The notes below the pieces were generated by a model. It was not told the DNA's origin, ran no database searches, and worked only from the letters and a program-made list of their open reading frames with translations. This document shows, piece after piece, positions 63,643 through 64,000 of a stretch of DNA of 64,000 bases (positions within the stretch are counted from its first letter, which is position 1; each line of letters begins with the position of its first letter). Location: positions 55,739 through 119,738 of the forward strand of contig NZ_JANZKU010000014.1 in NCBI RefSeq assembly GCF_025642785.1. Reading direction: 5' to 3'. The position numbers and the translations under genes were made by a program. This DNA is from Pseudomonas sp. RIT-PI-AD (GTDB taxonomy: Bacteria > Pseudomonadota > Gammaproteobacteria > Pseudomonadales > Pseudomonadaceae).

Positions 63643-64000
63643 CTAGCGCTTGAATTCGAAGCGCAACTCGGCGCCTTCGATGGCGTCCTCCCGCTCCTTG
63701 GTGATCAGGCGTCCGTTGAGCTGGAACGGCGCGGCGGCCTGGCGCTCTTCGAACATCGGCGGCAACAAGGGCTCTTCCTTGTTACGCGCGGTGTCCGGCA
63801 CCAGCTTTTCCACCGCTTCCTTGGGCAGGTGCAGGTCCAGCTTGGGCTTGGGCAAAGCCTTGCCGAGCTCTTTGCCCGGGGCGGGAGGGTTGGCCTTGCG
63901 CACGGCGTCGGCGACCTTCTTCGGCGGCTTGTCCTCGTCCTTCGACTCACTGGTTGCCTCGGCGGGAGCAGCGACGCTGGCCACCTTCGCCGCCTGTTGC
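63643..64000 (-). CDS. Hypothetical protein, C-terminal part, Ala/Lys/Pro-rich
   Basis: The minus-strand frame is open from the right edge to a stop at 63643, so the 5' end is missing. The visible 118 residues are rich in Lys, Pro, Ala and Glu, with a repeated pattern of charged helix and proline breaks (KDEDKPPKKVADAVRKANPP, KLDLHLPKEAVEKLV). The C-terminal end has more ordered text, PFQLNGRLITKEREDAIEGAELRFEFKR. I do not recognise the family; Pseudomonads have a similar Ala/Pro/Lys-rich exported or envelope-associated type. It converges on atuF with about 180 bases between. Confidence 0.6.
   Translation of the reverse strand, partial: QQAAKVASVAAPAEATSESKDEDKPPKKVADAVRKANPPAPGKELGKALPKPKLDLHLPKEAVEKLVPDTARNKEEPLLPPMFEERQAAAPFQLNGRLITKEREDAIEGAELRFEFKR

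Overview
The window is about two-thirds G+C, densely coded, and carries gene blocks typical of Pseudomonas, specifically the P. aeruginosa / citronellolis / nitroreducens group. These blocks are the N-acetylglutaminylglutamine amide (NAGGN) operon with its hybrid sensor kinase, gbuR-gbuA with a symporter and a ThDP decarboxylase, the acyclic terpene utilisation (atu) cluster, and recQ next to a MarR regulator and a FimV-like gene. From memory, these blocks lie far apart in P. aeruginosa PAO1, so this is probably a related species with rearranged order. I see no tRNA, rRNA, CRISPR array, prophage or insertion sequence; this is chromosomal backbone with catabolic modules.

Layout. 1-3.9 kb: thiolase 5' end, a two-domain polyphosphate kinase 2, and mnmC. 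4-12 kb: NAGGN osmolyte operon (amidotransferase, GNAT/ATP-grasp synthetase, M42 peptidase) closed by a strong terminator, then a 7TM-DISM hybrid kinase and a YheU-type protein. 12-20 kb: membrane protein YnfA, a hypothetical, a CynX-type transporter, an SDR, NIPSNAP, serine hydrolase and a secreted glycoside hydrolase. 19.6-24.3 kb: HDOD protein, dinG with a LexA box, a CopD-like protein, a collagen-like secreted protein and DUF1145. 24.5-32.4 kb: ibpA with a sigma-32 promoter and a ROSE-type RNA thermometer, FimV-like protein, SlyA/MarR regulator, recQ, YecA, YbaN and a DTW-domain tRNA enzyme. 32.4-38.4 kb: guanidinobutyrate catabolism (gbuR/gbuA, symporter, decarboxylase) and an unlisted 42-codon gene. 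38.6-46 kb: a PQQ-type dehydrogenase, a PqqU/YncD-like TonB receptor, isochorismatase-fold hydrolase, GlxA-type regulator, LysR and MFS exporter. 46-54 kb: aceK, a doubly frameshifted secreted-protein gene, ammonium transporter, YqjD/YqjE/YqjK-like trio, an EAL phosphodiesterase and two orphan solute-binding proteins. 54-63.5 kb: atuR and atuABCDEF.

Functional themes. The window combines stress physiology (NAGGN, Hsp20, SOS helicase, YqjD) with catabolism under local regulators. Several regulators have a visible inverted repeat in their divergent intergenic region: AtuR, GbuR, the MarR protein, the GlxA-type regulator and the LysR at 44 kb. Two catabolic genes (the symporter and atuB) carry Crc/Hfq-type CA motifs next to their start codons. 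No wholly new system is evident. The best leads are the PqqU-like receptor beside a PQQ-type dehydrogenase, the tiny PA1414-like gene beside a terminator, the collagen-like secreted protein, the twin orphan binding proteins, and the twice-frameshifted STY0301-like gene. All family assignments are from reading the sequence; no database search was run.
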